The position numbers and the translations under genes are program-made. Shown piece by piece: positions 1 to 11,100 of a stretch of DNA of 64,000 nucleotides (position 1 is the first letter of the stretch; each line of letters opens with the position of its first letter). This DNA is from Branchiostoma floridae (taxonomy: Eukaryota > Chordata > Leptocardii > Amphioxiformes > Branchiostomatidae). The DNA is taken from assembly GCF_000003815.2 (NCBI RefSeq), contig NC_049982.1:25941123-26005122 (forward strand), in the 5' to 3' direction. Under the pieces are notes generated by a model. The model was not told the DNA's origin. It did no database searches and worked only from the letters and a program-made list of their open reading frames with translations.

Positions 1-2475
1 GGAGTCGGTAAGGGCCTGATCATGAGACTGACCCACATCTCTGTACAGCGAATTCAGCAGCGAGGCAGTCGGTCCTCTTCCATACAATATATTTCTGGTA
101 TCCAAGGATTCAGTGATGGCATGAGACTGGCCCTGCCCTGTCTGATCATGACCACTGGTCACTCCAGCAGCTGTTGAACTCGTGTTGGATTCAGTGACGG
201 CTGGAGACTTCCCCACATCTTTGTACAGTGAATTCAGCAGCGAGGCAGTTGGTCCTGTACCATACGATGTATTTGTAGCATCCAAGGATTCAGTGATGAC
301 CTGAGACCGGTCTTGCCCTGTCTGATCATGACCACTGGTCACTGCAGCAGCTGTGGTGTTTGTGCTGGATTCAGTGATGGCCTGAGACTGACCCTGCACT
401 GTCTTGTCGTGACCACTGGTAGATTCCAGGTCCTTTGGTAGTATCCCCACACCTGCGTACATAGGGTTTGGCTTTAAGGCAGCTAGCAGTTCGTTATGTG
501 ACAGATTTCCAGCTTTCAGAGATTCAGTGTTAGCAGGAGTCTTGCCATGCGCCATCCGGTCATGATGGTTGTCAATATCTTGATACTGGCGATCATGACC
601 ACTGGTCACTATAGCATCTGTGGTGTTTGTGTTGGATTCAGTGATTGCCTGAGACTGCTCGGGCTCTGTCTGTTCATGACCACTGGTAGATTCTGGGTCC
701 TTTGGTGGTTCTCCCACACCTGCGTACATAGGATTTGGCTTTAAGGCAGCCAGCAGTTCGTTATGTGACAGATTTCCAGCTTTCAGAGATTTAAGGTTAG
801 CCTGCATCTCAGACTGGCCATGCACCATCTGGTCATGATGGTTGTCAATATCTTCATACTGGTGATCATGACCACTGGTCGTCACAGAAACTGCTGCGTT
901 TTTGTTGCCACCAACACTGGGATTCAGTCCTAAAGGAGGATGAGTTGCCTTCCTCTTGTGCCATATTGTGATGATGATGGTGACAACCAGGACAAGACCA
1001 GCTACTGAACCACAAATAGAGGCAATGAGAACAGGTATTGATCGACCGGGAGAAGATTCATAGGAACTGTTGCTTTCTGGTTTGTCTGAGGTGATCACAA
1101 GGGGTGAGCTTAGTGTTGCTCTTGTTTTGATTGTTTTGCCTGCAGGACCTGCTACTGAGTCAGCATTGCCTTTGAAGTACCAGTGAAAGCGAGGGGTGAC
1201 GGTGTCATTATAACAGTTGTTAGTGGCTTTTAGGATATCAACCGGCAGTGTTGAATTCGTTGGCTCTTCACATATCAATTCGTCAGGATCGACATCTGCA
1301 AGCTTCTGTCCCTTGAATTTGTCAGGTTGGGCACAGATTATCTGGTCTTTATATGGGAGGAATTTGGTCATATTTAGTCTGAAGGGAACCATTCTACAGT
1401 CACACTGCCAGGGGTTCTCGTCAAGTCTTATGGTAAGATTTGAAGACAACAGGCCAAAAGCTGAAGGGGGGATGTCAGACATCTTGTTTGACCGAAGGTC
1501 CAAATGTTGGAGTTGCGGCAGTGTTGCAAATGTAACAGAATCACTTACAACATGTATGTGGTTGGAGCACAGGTCCAAATATTGTAGCCGGGACAGACTT
1601 GCAAATGTATGAGACTGAATCATTGTCTCGTTGCTTTTCAGGCGCAAACGTTGGAGCTGGGGTGCAAGTGCACTTGGCGGAATACATACCTGAATTTTTG
1701 TTATGTGGTTGTTGGACAGGAACAGCTTTTGTAGTCTGGGTAGATCTGCAAATGCACCAGACTTAATCATTGTTATCTTGTTGAAAGACAGGGACAATTC
1801 TCTTAGTTGAGGTAAATACCCAATTGTACCTACCTGGATCTTTGTCATTTGGTTGTAGGACAAGTACAACTCTTGTAACCTGGTTAGATTTGAAACTGTA
1901 CCAGCCTGAATCATCGTTATCTTGTTGCGGTATAGGTACAAACCTTGAAGCTGGGGGAGATTTACAAATGCACCAGGTTGAATCATTGTCACCTGGTTGT
2001 AATTGTTATTAATGACCAACTTCCGCAGCTGGGGTAGATTTGCAAATGCTCCAGGCTGAATTGTTGTTATCAAGTTGGTATCAAGCCACAACTCTTCGAG
2101 AAGGGGTAAATCAACAAATGTGCCTGCCTGAATCATTCTTATTTTGTTGGATTGAAGGGAAAACACTTTGAGCTGGGGTAGGTTTACAAATGCACCAGGC
2201 TGAATCTCTGTTATCTGGCTTGAGGACAGATCCATGTGGGTGAGCTGGGATAGATTTGCAATCGCACCAGACTGAATTATTGTTATCTGGTTATCTGACA
2301 AATCTAAACGATAGATGGATGTGGGAAGATTTTGAGGGATGCTGGTGAGGCCCAGGTTGCGGCACCTGCAGAGTGATGTTGGTGCACAGCTGCAGACAGC
2401 TTCTGGCAGGCTGCAGCTGAATTCGTTGAGGATGATGAGAAGGACAATTATTACGTGACGCAGCTTTCCTCCCAT
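1..2475 (-). CDS. Leucine-rich-repeat transmembrane receptor (3' end outside window)
   Basis: This is the largest open frame in the window. It runs from an ATG at 2475 through position 1 with no stop (825 codons), so the C-terminus is missing. The start has a strong Kozak context (gccATGG) and is followed by a hydrophobic signal peptide (about residues 1-22). Then come an LRRNT with C28, C30, C36 and C38, about twelve 24-residue LRRs (about 54-353) of the form LxxLxLxxNxIxxIxxGxFxxLPxL, and an LRRCT (about 354-402; CDC at 358-360, last Cys 402). A single membrane segment (about 482-505) ends in W-H-K-R-K. The cytoplasmic tail (>300 residues) is repetitive, with two roughly 90-residue units and two 60-residue units. 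It carries tyrosines in YEDI (Y540), NPMYAGV (Y584, Y673), YQDI (Y631), SLYKDV (Y751) and SLYRDV (Y811). The architecture fits the expanded amphioxus LRR receptors. The ligand is unknown. No intron is needed. Confidence 0.9.
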   Translation of the reverse strand, partial: MGGKLRHVIIVLLIILNEFSCSLPEAVCSCAPTSLCRCRNLGLTSIPQNLPTSIYRLDLSDNQITIIQSGAIANLSQLTHMDLSSSQITEIQPGAFVNLPQLKVFSLQSNKIRMIQAGTFVDLPLLEELWLDTNLITTIQPGAFANLPQLRKLVINNNYNQVTMIQPGAFVNLPQLQGLYLYRNKITMIQAGTVSNLTRLQELYLSYNQMTKIQVGTIGYLPQLRELSLSFNKITMIKSGAFADLPRLQKLFLSNNHITKIQVCIPPSALAPQLQRLRLKSNETMIQSHTFASLSRLQYLDLCSNHIHVVSDSVTFATLPQLQHLDLRSNKMSDIPPSAFGLLSSNLTIRLDENPWQCDCRMVPFRLNMTKFLPYKDQIICAQPDKFKGQKLADVDPDELICEEPTNSTLPVDILKATNNCYNDTVTPRFHWYFKGNADSVAGPAGKTIKTRATLSSPLVITSDKPESNSSYESSPGRSIPVLIASICGSVAGLVLVVTIIITIWHKRKATHPPLGLNPSVGGNKNAAVSVTTSGHDHQYEDIDNHHDQMVHGQSEMQANLKSLKAGNLSHNELLAALKPNPMYAGVGEPPKDPESTSGHEQTEPEQSQAITESNTNTTDAIVTSGHDRQYQDIDNHHDRMAHGKTPANTESLKAGNLSHNELLAALKPNPMYAGVGILPKDLESTSGHDKTVQGQSQAITESSTNTTAAAVTSGHDQTGQDRSQVITESLDATNTSYGTGPTASLLNSLYKDVGKSPAVTESNTSSTAAGVTSGHDQTGQGQSHAITESLDTRNILYGRGPTASLLNSLYRDVGQSHDQALTDS

Positions 2476-2814
2476 GGCGTCCTGCCATCCCAACAGAAAA
2501 GAAAGCTCCTCTGTAAAGCTATCTTAAGTTAACTTAACGTCAAAAACATGCTCAACCAACATGAAAAGAGATTATAGAAATAATTCTTGTAGTCATACTC
2601 AAGTTGTCCTCAAAGTGCTTTGTTCTGCATTTCGACCTCTTGCTACATCTATTACTTTAAAATGTTTGTGAACCAAGATATTGAGCTTGTGTGGCCTAAA
2701 ATGGGAGAATTTAGAAAATTTTCAACTGTCCTGTTGAAAAATGGTGACCTTTTTGTCCTCTTGTATGCTGCCATACTTGTACGATACAACGCACATGTCT
2801 CAGTAGCCATATCT
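2476..2814. other. 5' flank of the LRR gene
   Basis: Upstream side of the LRR receptor gene on the minus strand. I see no clear TATA box and no second gene. Confidence 0.4.
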
Positions 2815-3130
2815 TTAGGCCACACCAATTTAGTTTGTTGCTTCCCGGTTTTTTCCAGAAAATATTGGGGCGGTCGGTCGAAAAAAAAAGAAAAAAATGC
2901 AAAAGGTCTGGGGTGAACTTATATAACACAAAAAACAAGGTTAGTAGTCAAGTTTTCAGCTTTTCATGGCATGTTTTATCCAATGAATCTCTTCCTTTGA
3001 TTTGATACCAAAGACAGGTCTGCTAAAGCAAGACCTATATTATTTTTCTTGGGACTAATTTTTTTCCAAATCGGAAAAAAATGGGTCGGGAAATCCGAGA
3101 AGCAACAAATTGAATTGGTGTGGCCTTATA
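2815..3130. mobile_element. MITE with GGCCACACCAATT termini
   Basis: The left end (2816-2855) reads ttaggccacaccaattta then gtttgttgcttc. The right end (about 3085-3130) is its inverted complement, ending ggtgtggccttata. The arms are about 40 bp and diverged. The interior is AT-rich with no ORF, so this is a non-autonomous DNA element of unknown superfamily. Confidence 0.65.
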
Positions 3131-3540
3131 GTGCTAGTTTTGTTAATTTACTGTGGTTTAGAATATATGTTTATCTTGTGGTAATTGTCTGGAGTTGGCC
3201 GTTTGAATATCTATACTAAGTTGTTGACTCTTTTCCTGACATTTTTGTGACGTTATGTAAGTATCTTACAGATAACCATGTCAGCAAAAGAGTAGACATT
3301 GGGTACCTCTTGAAATGTTTCCTCTACCTACTAGTATTTCTGAAATACCATTACAAACATGTTGCTTAGTACATGTATATACATAATGCAAGCTCTTGCC
3401 ATATAACTATGGTAGCAGAAGAATAGAACTGCAACCCTTTTCATGAAATGTTCATCGTTTTTTTAAGGTTAATCTGGTCTCAAGTCCGAGTTTTACAAAA
3501 CAAAATGGGGCCCGACCGGGCCCCAAAATAGCCCGGTAGT

Positions 3541-4330
3541 CACCGGGTGCCACACAGGGCCGCGAAGGTACTAGTATCACACCAAAATATGCCAACAATC
3601 AGCCAGTGAGCCACCTGGCAGGGACCCTTTTTTCAATTGTTACCTAAGCATTAGGCATAACAATCTGCCTATAAACAGATTGCTACAGGGTACGTACTTC
3701 GGTAGCTGTTCTGTAATGTCGCGTGACAAACAAGCATTGTTTAGCATAACATTCAACTTCTCGATCTCGATTCTTGGTAATTGCACAAATGTATTATTGG
3801 TTACATACACGGGTATGTTAATTCTCAGAAGCTGGCTATTTGCATAAACAAGCTCCCACCTACGCTTAATAAATATGTCGAATTGCAATGAAAATACATA
3901 GCAAAATTGTGGCACATAATTACATTCGCTAAGACGATTAAGGTTACGGCGCTGTGTGTCCCTTTGTCCTTTTACGAACACCATAGCACAGGAAGTAATC
4001 GCTGGATCATTATGGTATTTGGTAAGGGTTGGCAAAAGGAAGAGAATATTTAATCATGGTCCTCCTTGCTGCTTTCTGTGGAAGCGAAACGTTTTTTATT
4101 TATTGATTGAGGTCTGTTCTTTTTCAAACACATGTCCTTGTTCTTGGTGCTGAGCAACATCCAAACACTGGCATAAACACCTGTCACTGGAGCAACACCT
4201 ACAACACCATGAAATCAATCACAAACACACCTAATCTGGTACTGAACAGCATCTGCGCACAAGCAGACAGAGATCCAAATGTTCTGTTCAAAGGTGTTTC
4301 AGGCAGAAAGTCACAACTATTTATCCACGT
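3541..4330. repeat. Decayed interspersed repeat, copy A
   Basis: This stretch is collinear with 6372-7440. In the same order both contain an 'atagcccggnag' block, a 'ttaggcataacaatctg' block, a 'gtccttttan' block, a 'ggttggcaaa' block, a 'ctttctg' block, and a minisatellite of the 'ggtgctgaacaccatccacac' type. No intact coding sequence is seen; short ORFs here are fragments. Confidence 0.6.
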
Positions 4331-4429
4331 GTTTTCTGCCGTACTTGTAGGATACGTGCTTCAGTTGCAATTCCTAGTGCTAGCATGTAACAAACAACTT
4401 TGGATTACCGTGATTTAAGTTATAACGGT

Positions 4430-6200
4430 TGTGTTGATTGTCTAGAGTTGGATATTTGAATATCAATATTTCGGTTGTCGACTCTTCTTGTAACCATATA
4501 AGCACTTCCCTGATAAATGGCCACGACGGTAGAAAAAGAGAAAATTGAACACTTTTCTTATAAAACTTTATCTGCCTATTTCTGAAATTACAATAATCAG
4601 AGATATTGCTCAGCCGCTCCCGATTTTGCGGGTCCGGCTCTTAAAAGTGTATGGCATGCAGCTAGCTGCAGTTGTCTTGTGGGAACATCACAGGCTTATA
4701 AGGTTTAAGCAGACTGGGCTTGTCAAGGCTTGGTCCCAGAATGTTTTGGAGTACTACGTCACAAAATAAAAGTATCATGGCGCCGCACGCCTGATCATCT
4801 CTAAAACATAACGCGGTTATATTGATTGTCTAGAGTTAAATGTTTTAATATGAATATTGAGGTTGTTTACTCTTTTTGCTGACGCTGACGGTCTTGTGCC
4901 TTTGTGAGTACCTTACAGATAACCAAGTCAGCAAAAGAATTAAAGTCTAACACTTTTCTTAAAATGTTCACCTTCCTATTTCTGAAATATCATAACAGAC
5001 CCCTCGCTTAGCCGCTCTCGTAAAGGCAATGCAATTTTACAAAAAACTTCGTGCTCTGAAAAGTGCAGACATAAGTTAATGACTTGTGCAAGTATCTAAA
5101 TAGTCCCTATCTAAGCTTTGATAAGACTGGGCCTGGAATGGACCGGCGTGGTCCCTCTTAATGTTATGGTACTGGTTGAAAAATTTGTCTCGGGAGTTAA
5201 AATCTCGCCAAAATTAAAATATCACGACGCACCAGCCCTATTTCTCTTTACAGAACCAAACTGATCTCTAAGTAGATGTTCGGGTGGAAGAGTGTCAAAC
5301 GTGTTTTCTGACAGCTGTGCTCCTCGGACAGCTCTCTATCCTTGTCGGACAGCTCTCTATCCTTGTCGGACAGCTCTCTATCCTTGCCAACAGTCACGAA
5401 AACACAAACAAACCTCTACCACAATATCTCCTTGGAGAATGAAACAACCCTGGTCTAGCTACAGCAAACTGTCTACAAAACATCATCGACTGGCAGAAAC
5501 GCACACACTTTCCTACCCAGTCAAAGTAGCTTCAGGTGTTTGCTTCTCTCAAAGCTGTCTATTCTTGACAACAGCCATAGGACATAACAATAATCTACCA
5601 CAGATCCACCTGGAGAATTAAACCCATTAAGCTAGGTAAACAGATGTGCTTTTACTGATCATCCACTGGCAAAAAAATAGTCTGTGTAACGCAAACTCCG
5701 CTGTCCGGGACTTATTGGCCCCTCCCCGCCTGCGGCAATGCGGGGCGGGCCGTAAGAATCGCGATAAAATCAGTCTAACGGAAACACACATACCTTCCAA
5801 CCCAGTCATAGAAGCTTCAGTTTGCCCTTTCTTGAGTGAGACTCATATACAATGCCCCAAGCACCAGTTGTTGCTGTTCCTGTAGCGTGCGTTATTCGCC
5901 TTCGATAGCTTATCCGTAATGCCGCGTGACAAACAAGCTAAGTTTTGTTCACGAACACTGTCGTGTTAATTGTCTGAATCAGGCTGTAAGAATATCATTA
6001 ATATTTACTTTTCTTAGAAAGCTGCCTATTTCTGAATTACAAATGAATGTTCGAGTTCTGGTAATTTGTCTTGTGAGTGCGACGTCACAAAATAACAGTG
6101 TGGCACCCCTATTCCGCTTTACAAAACAAACCTGATCACAAACCAGATGACTATTCTGGGTGGAAGAGTGTCAAACGTTTTCTAACGACTGTGCTTTTCT
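4430..6200. repeat. Diverged short dispersed repeats
   Basis: Several blocks recur in this stretch and its neighbours. 'gattgtctagagtt' followed by 'gttgtnnactctt' occurs near 3190, 4438 and 4822. 'gggtggaagagtgtcaaacg' occurs at 5282 and near 6160. A 'tccaacccagtc...tagcttatccgtaatgcc' block at 5798-5930 recurs at 6570-6705. I see no gene. These look like old copies of one repeat family. Confidence 0.55.
5326..5387. repeat. Tandem 21-mer, three copies
   Basis: Three near-identical copies of 'ggacagctctctatccttg' plus 'tc' lie head to tail. Confidence 0.85.
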
Positions 6201-6371
6201 GAAAGGTCTCTATCTTTGCCAACAGTTATAAAAACATAACAACCATCTATCCCAAAATCCACATGTATAAAAATAACGCGAGCAGCAGAACAGAAATTGC
6301 AACACTTTTTTAAATAAAACTTCATCTGTTAAAAAGGTTTGTCTGATTTTTAAGTGAAAATCCGAGGCCTG

Positions 6372-7438
6372 GCTGTGCCCAAATATAGCCCGGCAGCCAC
6401 AGGATGTCCCACGAGGCCACGAGGGGATCACCCCCCCCCCCCAAATTGCTTACATTCAGCCCGTGAGCTGCTCTGCGGGCGATTGTGACCGAATAATTAG
6501 GCATAACAATCTGTCTACGAAACAGATTTGCTTTTTACTGATTACCCCCTGACAGAAGTACACATACCTTCCAACCCAGTCAAGATAGCTTCAGTTTGCA
6601 CGGTCTTGAATAGAACCCGTGTAGAATGCCTCAAGCACGGATGGTTGCTGTTCTTGTAGGGTGCGTCCTTCGCCTTCATTCGATAGCTTATCCGTAATGC
6701 CACGTAACACGCAAGCCAAGTTTAGTATTATGTACACGGTCGTGTTAATTGGCTGAAGCTGGCTATTTGAATACTGTTAATATCTAAGAACTCCTAAAAC
6801 CTACCTTCGCAAAATTATTTTGTCTCTTTTCAATGCAACTACAGTGCAATAGCTGCAGTACCTTTGCCAAGAAGGTCATGGCTTAGGTGCTGTTTGTTTG
6901 TCCTTTTATTTGTTAAAAGCATAACACGAGAAGTCGTGGATGTATGTTTATGATTTTTGGTACGTGAATGGGGGTTGGCAAATAGCAGAATCTAATAAAA
7001 GATTATTGGGCTTTTAGCGGCTTTCTGAGGCAGATGAGTTTCCGGTTTGGATATTTCGTAGTCTGTTCGTGTTCTACTGGTCACACCAGCAAACTTTCGT
7101 GTCGTTAGTGCTGAACACTATTCACACGAAAACATGCCTGTCCCTGGTGCTGACCACCATCAAGACACATGTAAACACACCTGTACTTGGTGCTGAACAC
7201 TATCTACACACAGGCAAACACACCTGTCCCTGAACACCATCTACACACAAACACTCCAGTTCCTGATGCTGAACGCCATCCACACACTGGCAAACACGTC
7301 CCTGGTGCTGGACACAATTCACACATAGGTAAACACACATATCTCTGGTACTGAACACCATCCACACACACGCAAATAGACCTGTCCTTGGTGCTGACCA
7401 CCATCCGTACACAGGCAGATAAAGCTGTCCCTAAACAC

Positions 7439-7440
<2 letters not shown>
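6372..7440. repeat. Decayed interspersed repeat, copy B
   Basis: Collinear partner of copy A at 3541-4330 and longer than it. It contains a 14-base C run at 6429-6442 and ends in the expanded minisatellite described next. Confidence 0.6.

Positions 7441-7512
<72 letters not shown>
7085..7512. repeat. Minisatellite running into a (CA)n microsatellite
   Basis: Seven or so diverged 45-57 bp units built on 'ggtgctgaacaccatccac' and 'aggcaaacacacctg' lead into a nearly pure CA tract at about 7437-7512, interrupted once by 'acc'. Translated ORFs in this stretch are artefacts of the repeat. Confidence 0.85.
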
Positions 7513-7513
<1 letters not shown>

Positions 7514-7571
7514 CTAAAACACAACTGTCCATGGTGCTGAACACGATTCACACACAGGCAAACAGCATATA

Positions 7572-7605
7572 TCTACCTACCTACCTACCTACCTACCTAT
7601 TCTAC
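7572..7605. repeat. (CTAC)n microsatellite
   Basis: Seven 'ctac' units, followed by a partial second block. Confidence 0.9.
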
Positions 7606-8128
7606 CTAACAGCATATATCTACCTTTCATAATAAGATGATTATCTTGCAATTGATATTATGAACGGCAACAAGCAGTCTTATGTGACAACAGCATGCTC
7701 TATATATATACAAATGTGTCTTCTTAGTTAACGTTATATTACATGATGTTCTTTGAAACAAAACGGAAAGCCAGGACAAGAAACAACTCCAGAAATTCCA
7801 GACAGTATATTCTCAATTGACAGCTAGTCAAACCGAACCAGCCCTGTGACTTTATAGTCAGAAAACGTACACTTAACAACAGCACATACTGCAACTGTCC
7901 GACAGCCATGTTATTGGGGGGGGGGGGGTACATCACTATACATCTTTGACGTTATGGCACCAGTGCCATAACAGAACAGTTTTAGTAAATGCTACCTTTC
8001 ACGTTTTCTGGGCTTCATATGGAATAGAATTACATTTTTATGACAATGCTCTTCATCGATTTGCAGCTTTGCCTTAAAGGCAGCTACTGATTACTCCGCT
8101 ACCAGCTGTCGCACCTGGCAGCTGGCAA
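7606..8128. other. 3' flank of the Kazal gene, no gene seen
   Basis: Contains a G run at about 7916-7928. I see no AATAAA on the minus strand here; the polyadenylation site of the Kazal gene was not located. Confidence 0.4.
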
Positions 8129-11100
8129 CTACAGCCGTCTGCCACCTGGCTTGCTGCCTGGTGCCTGTGCCTCCTCTCCATTCTCCTCGGGAGTGCACTC
8201 GCCCTCATGGCGGACTCGGATCTCTGTCTTCACCGGAGCCTCCTGGAGGGGTTGGGGTGAGAAGGGTTAATTATAATAAAGAAGTAATAAACTCTAGCAA
8301 GGAGTGTTAATTTCCAATAGATTATGAATCAATGAATACATAATCAGCCGACTTAGAAAGAAAAGAAAGAAAGCATATACATCTGGCGCCTTTTCACTAC
8401 CGTTGAACTGAATATTAGGGACATGTACTGACCAACATTTTCCTGCACAGCTCGCACTCGTTAGGGTAGGTGTGCTTGTCGGACCCGCACACGGGCATGT
8501 AGATCCTGGGGCAGCCGCGCCTCTCGGGATTGCACTTGGCCTGAAATATATGATATAATATCAGATACACGGCAAATCACTTTGAGTGGATGAAGGAGTT
8601 TCGTTGCTTTTATCCCATTCCATTTTAACAGTCCGCAACGACGGTATTTATTTAGAGTTCATCAGTCACGTATGTTGACAGTTACTATCAATTTTTCTTG
8701 CGTAGGTCATCTGCCCCTCCCCCCGTTTGCGTATGAAGAGTGTGGTGAGGTGTATGTAGGTGAGACGGGGAGATCTTTAGGGGAACGGACCATGGAACAC
8801 CAAAAGTCCTTAGACCGTCTGTATAGTAAATCCGCGCTAAGCCGATACCACCTCCAGTCACGTCACATAGTTACTACCAAGCCCATCTTGGATGATATCG
8901 AAGTCATTGACCTAGAGGCACACCAGGCCAACAGGAATATCAAGGAGGCAATCCACATCCAGCTGGAGGGAGCGAAGCTGACCCGCAACGAGGGTTGGGA
9001 GCTTTCCAAGTCCTACCTACCCCTTCTCCGCAAGGAGGCGGGGGAGGGGGCAGATAATCTACGCAAGCCTGGTCTAGTCTCATATTCTCTCGCGAGATCG
9101 AGACTAGACCATTCTCCGCGTCCAAGATGTACTGGTAGACATAAAAAATTTGGAGGTACGTTCTCTACCTTTAATAAACAGTCACTGTTAGAAAAAAAAA
9201 TTGATTAAACTTAGAGTTTTGTGAAGTGGAAACATTTATGTATTTCCCAACTCTACCGCTACTAAAATTTATGTCTATTAGCCCAAATGAAAAATAGCAA
9301 CTAAAAACGCATTCAACCACCATGGCAGACGAAACGTCACCAAAAGCAATATATCTATTTCCCTATAGTATATGGAGTGAAATATAAAAAGAAAACATAG
9401 TACTCACATTTCTGTTCTCGATAGCCTGTTCACTGCGGCTAGCCACCTCTGGGCACTCACCCCTAGACACCTGGAATCAGATGCAAACCATCGATGGAAT
9501 TAATATATCTCAGTCCTATGGTATCCTATGCATTGTCTAGACTTTGCTATAAAGATTATCTTCCATAGCAACGGTTGTCATGACAACATAAATGCATTTT
9601 CAAGCCTAAGAAGAAGTGATTTTCTTCAAGTTTTTAACAGATAGACAAGTAATACACAAGTTATGATGCTTCATTTTCCACTTCTGATATATTTGCATAA
9701 ATTTGCATAAATCCAACTGTTACCTAAAGTAGTAAAGAGGCATCAGGCTATAGTTTTATGGTACTTGAGTTTTCATTTGGAGATTGGACTACGACAGACT
9801 TCGGGTTTCTCCTCCTACACCACAAATTGTGCAAAAAGAGGTGCGCGATATGTACAAATGCGATAATTGTGTAATACCCTATAAAATACAACAGACCGAT
9901 TCTGACTGTTCATCACAATCAGCAGTTCAACCAATGGTAGCATGGCAATTATCGGTTCAGCCAATGAGAAAGTGGCTGCATGGCCGTTAAATTATTTGTG
10001 TGCTTTTATTGTGCGTTGCAACATTTCAAGGAAGTGGCCTTGCATCTGAGATCAGTCAATCAACTTTTGGGACTTTATTAGTGGTTTTGGTAGATTATTT
10101 ATAATATTTACAACTTGTAAGACTTGTACATGTAACGCACCTTAATCCGCGGGGTAACCTATATTCGCTGTATCTAAAAAACGGTACTTAGGGATATTAT
10201 CTCGACCGACTAAGGTTTCAAACTGTAATGTTTTCAGAATATTGCAGTTTGAAATCGCCATCACCTTGATATCCCTAAATACCTTGTACTTTTTAAAAGC
10301 AACGGATATAATTAGGTTAACCCTCGGATAAAGGTGAACTAGCGTTATACACCTTACCATTGTGAGCTTGTCGTCTCCCATCTGACATGCATGAACCTTC
10401 AGAGCGCACTCATTGCTGTATGTCTCTCCGTCAGACCCGCACACAGGGTCAAAGTTGAACGGGCACATGTCAGGACATGCTGCAAGACCTGTCAAGGGGA
10501 ACAAACTATTAGGTTCGCACCTTTGGCGTTGCCAGAAATGTCATCAACTCAATAAAGCCAGATTTCTTTTAATGAGAATCGCATGAGCTTCGTTTTCCCC
10601 TCTATATACCTAACATTTGTTGTCTTTGTCAATCCAACAAATATTCGAAGACATAACAGCTACAAAGTTGAAATAATGCATTGGCGCATAACCTGTATTC
10701 AAACATATAACGGACTTTCTTGTTAGGTAAAATGAATCCTTCCGAGAAGTTCCGACAGTTGCCCAGGTACGATTGTTCCAGTAGCAGAGTTGTAGGCATA
10801 CTAGTAAATTGACAAGGTGATTATGAAGCACTATAAGCACAAATAACGGATGGATCCCGCGTTTTTATCTAAGTACATGCAGTAACATGCTGGTCGTTTT
10901 CAAATTGTAGCATATCTGTTCACTTTGTCTTTTATCGAAAGAAAACATGGTCACGTGTGTTTCTTGCTTGAGTGTATGACTGACCCGCTGTTTTACGATC
11001 CCAAAATAGAACATAACGCGAATGCAAATATGCACAGTGTACTTGACATAACGTCATGCAGTCACTCTCTCATTGGCCGAAACGATAATTGCCATGCTAT

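Noticed and set aside
7204-7551. Cys-Val rich ORFs
   Set aside because: Translation of the (CA)n tract and its minisatellite.
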